Assembly (NCBI GenBank): GCA_018136815.1
Contig: CM030945.1
Span: 1,804,091 to 1,868,090, forward strand
Length of the DNA stretch: 64,000 bases
Source: Isochrysis galbana
Lineage: Eukaryota; Haptophyta; Isochrysidales; Isochrysidaceae
Reading direction: 5' to 3'
Shown: positions 62,010 to 64,000 of the stretch, piece after piece
Layout of the letters: each line of letters starts with the position of its first letter
How positions within the stretch are numbered: the stretch's first letter is position 1
Translations under genes and position numbers: made by a program
Notes under the pieces: model-generated
Databases searched by the model: none
The model's input: the letters and a program-made list of their open reading frames with translations, nothing else
What the model was told of the DNA's origin: nothing

Positions 62010-64000
62010 ATGGCGCGGCGCCGCCGCCTCGGCTGGCTGCTGTACGCTCTGCTCTGCTTGGCGTGGGTGTGCGCGGCCGAGTCGGCGTCGCGCGATGTGG
62101 ATGGGAGGGTGCGTGCCAATGAGCGCAGCGCGATCGAGGTCGCCGAGCTCCTGTGCGCACCAGAGGCGAAGCGGCTCTGTGCGCGTGGTGGCGCTGCTCC
62201 GGCGGCCGAGGCGGGTGCAGGCGGCACGATCGGCTGCCTGCTGCGGCTGTCTGCGACCGACGACGCCGCCGCCCAGTCGATTTCGGGAGGTTGTCAGAAG
62301 GTTCTCGAGACGACGCGCCTCCAGCTCCTCGCGCAGTCACTGCCTGATGTGAGGGTGGCTGCAGCATGCGCTGAGCCAGTGCGCACGGGCGTGTGCAAGA
62401 ATGCCCTGCGCGTGGCGGGCTCGTCGCCGGGCTCTCAGCGCCTCAAGTTGATGCGCTGCCTACGCTCGCCTCACGTCCGAGCTGGGCTGCCAGAGGGTTG
62501 CAAGCGAGAGGTGACCCGTGTGATGATCGAGGAGGCGCGCAACATCTCACTCGATGTGCAGCTCTACCACTCATGTGCGGAGGAGCTCGACTCTCCTCCG
62601 TGCAACGCGGTGAGTGGCGGGTCAGGCGCACGACGCGCCTGCCTGCTCATGTCGCAGTACTATGCCGCCCACCACCTGGAGGCTGAGGCACACAACATCA
62701 GCATTGGGCCGATGTCCCGTGGCTGCTCCCGTGCGCTCTCGACTGCGACGATAGAAGCCTCCGATGACGTCCGTTTCCATCCTACAATTATCGACAATTG
62801 CGCTGCAGAGCGCGCGCGTTTCTGTGCTGACTTGCCTCCAGGAGATGGGCGCGTGATCAGTTGCCTTGTGCGACATCGAACGCACACAGACACGTCCCCT
62901 GCGTGCCGCTTACAGCTTTATGCCCATGAGAAAAGAGTGATGGCCGACTTCCGGCTCGACCCCGTCTTGGTGTGGCTTGTATTCTACCAAACCCGTGCTG
63001 TCATTGAATGCATGCTTTAGCATTGAATTCGCGTGCTTACTGGCGTTAGCGCTCGTCCCTTGTGCCGCCACGAGCCTGCCTCAGTTGTGTCGGCCCAAAT
63101 GCACATCTGACTTTTCGGATCGCTGCTCTCCTGTTGTAGGTACGGGCGTGTTCGACAGATATTCTGGTCTATTGCCCCAACGAGACTCTTGGCCGTGGAG
63201 CAGTGATTGGTTGCCTCATCAGACAAGAGATGTCTCTCTCATCTGAGGCATGCCGGCACGAGGTGACCGACTAGAAAAAGTCTAATCAACCTCAGCATTC
63301 CACCCACAGCTTTTGAGGCACACTGCACTTCATCCTCGTCGGATTCGCATGTTCACGCACAGATAGGGTGGGAGCCCACTTCCGTTCGGCCGTTGCTGTA
63401 GGTGCACCGTCTTGGACAAGCAGCGACTGGTGATGTGACTCTGAACAGACCACTCTTTGAGGCTTGTGCTGCTGCGCTTCTGCCACCCTTTGGCATTTGC
63501 TCCAAGGTTGAGCCTGGTGAAGGACGAGCCCTTGAGTGTCTAAAGCAAGCACGTCATGCTACGCGCTCAACCCGATCTATCGGCACAACGTGGAATGCCA
63601 CGGTTCAAGCGATGGGGGTTCTCACTGCACAGTGCATAGTTCAAATCGATTCGCTCGCACTATTACAGGTGCGGCGCTAACGGCTACACGCGCAATAGGA
63701 CGAACCTCGCCGATCATTCATGCCACAGATCCGTCATCTCATTTCGCCTCCCATACCTTTTGCGTCTATCTATTTCAGGCACGAGACGTACACTACAATC
63801 GGCCCATCGTTCGTGCTTGTGCAGCAGAAATGAGTAATCCAGCCATCTGTGGAGGCATCGCTTCGCATGGCAAGGGAGAGGTGTATCTTGTGCCTCGCCT
63901 AGATGTTTTTGCACCTGGACGGCGTTCCGTCGCCTTAGGCTCAAGGCCCCATCTCTCTATTCTGGACATAGGTGCTGCATTGCCTCGAGACGAAGCGACT
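62010..64000 (+). CDS. GLG1: Golgi apparatus protein 1 (Cys-rich GLG1 repeats), 5' part
   Basis: Exons 62010-62969, 63140-63262, 63402-63668, 63779-63880 and 63972 to the right edge join in phase 0. GLG1/ESL-1 is a type I Golgi membrane protein with many tandem 60-residue Cys-rich repeats, linked in animals to fucosylated ligand and growth-factor binding. The start gives a clear signal peptide (RRRRLGWLLYALLCLAWVCA). The repeats show the regular C-x(n)-C-x-x-x-L-x-C-L pattern, for example CAEPVRTGVCKNAL, LMRCLRSPHV, CAEELDSPPCNAV, VISCLVRHR and ECLKQARHA. The family's transmembrane end lies beyond the window. Every downstream exon but one begins with GT. Exon ends are supported by frame and repeat periodicity. 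Confidence 0.85.

Overview
This 64 kb window is nuclear DNA of a eukaryote, probably a unicellular alga or related protist; the lineage cannot be fixed from sequence alone. The evidence is: spliced genes for eukaryote-only proteins (proteasome beta-7, COG4, RCC1, GLG1, a Band 7 protein, a PAP2/RND/cis-prenyltransferase fusion); short GT-AG introns of about 100-350 bp that are mostly in phase 0; GC-rich coding sequence; long G or C runs between genes; and a heavy load of transposable-element debris. I see no operons, tRNAs, rRNAs or CRISPR arrays.

Layout. 1-2105 (-) is the 5' part of a large Ser-rich protein with an N-terminal membrane helix. 2.1-5.4 kb is repeat debris. 6.1-7.0 kb (+) encodes a zinc-ribbon/G-patch protein and 8.2-10.7 kb (-) a four-exon IQ-motif protein. 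11.3-16.1 kb is a retroposon and transposon cluster with clear nested insertions. 16.6-17.4 kb (+) is a WrbA-type quinone oxidoreductase. 19.9-21.0 kb (-) is a Cys-rich type II membrane protein, 23.2-24.5 kb (-) a DnaJ/PPR-like gene, 25.7-26.8 kb (-) PSMB4, 28.6-30.4 kb (+) a Band 7/SPFH protein. 30.8-32.4 kb holds LINE and Gag remnants, 32.8-36.5 kb (+) COG4. 37.2-47.3 kb is dominated by LTR-type sequence, including a 6.6 kb structure with long inverted ends around a Gag and an integrase-chromodomain. A Stowaway-like MITE follows at 47.34-47.95 kb.

48.07-53.7 kb (+) is the highlight: one spliced gene whose predicted protein joins a dolichyl-diphosphate-phosphatase-like PAP2 domain, a Dispatched/Patched-like RND permease and a cis-prenyltransferase, so that making, possibly moving, and dephosphorylating a polyprenyl carrier may be coupled in one polypeptide. 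56.9-59.8 kb (+) is a nine-exon RCC1 (Ran exchange factor) with an FG-repeat N-terminus. 60.3-60.5 kb holds a possible capsid-like fragment. 62.0 kb to the right edge (+) is GLG1, cut off by the window.

The host genes are independent transcription units. Three of them (COG4, GLG1 and the fusion) belong to the ER/Golgi glycosylation and traffic system, but I see no sign that they form a functional cluster. The repeats are the second source of interest: a retroposon family with perfect 17-18 bp target duplications, two hAT-like MITEs with 8 bp duplications nested in one copy of it, a TA-flanked mariner-type MITE, and a hairpin-plus-ATG cassette with compensatory base changes. All exon coordinates were read by eye from splice signals and reading frame.
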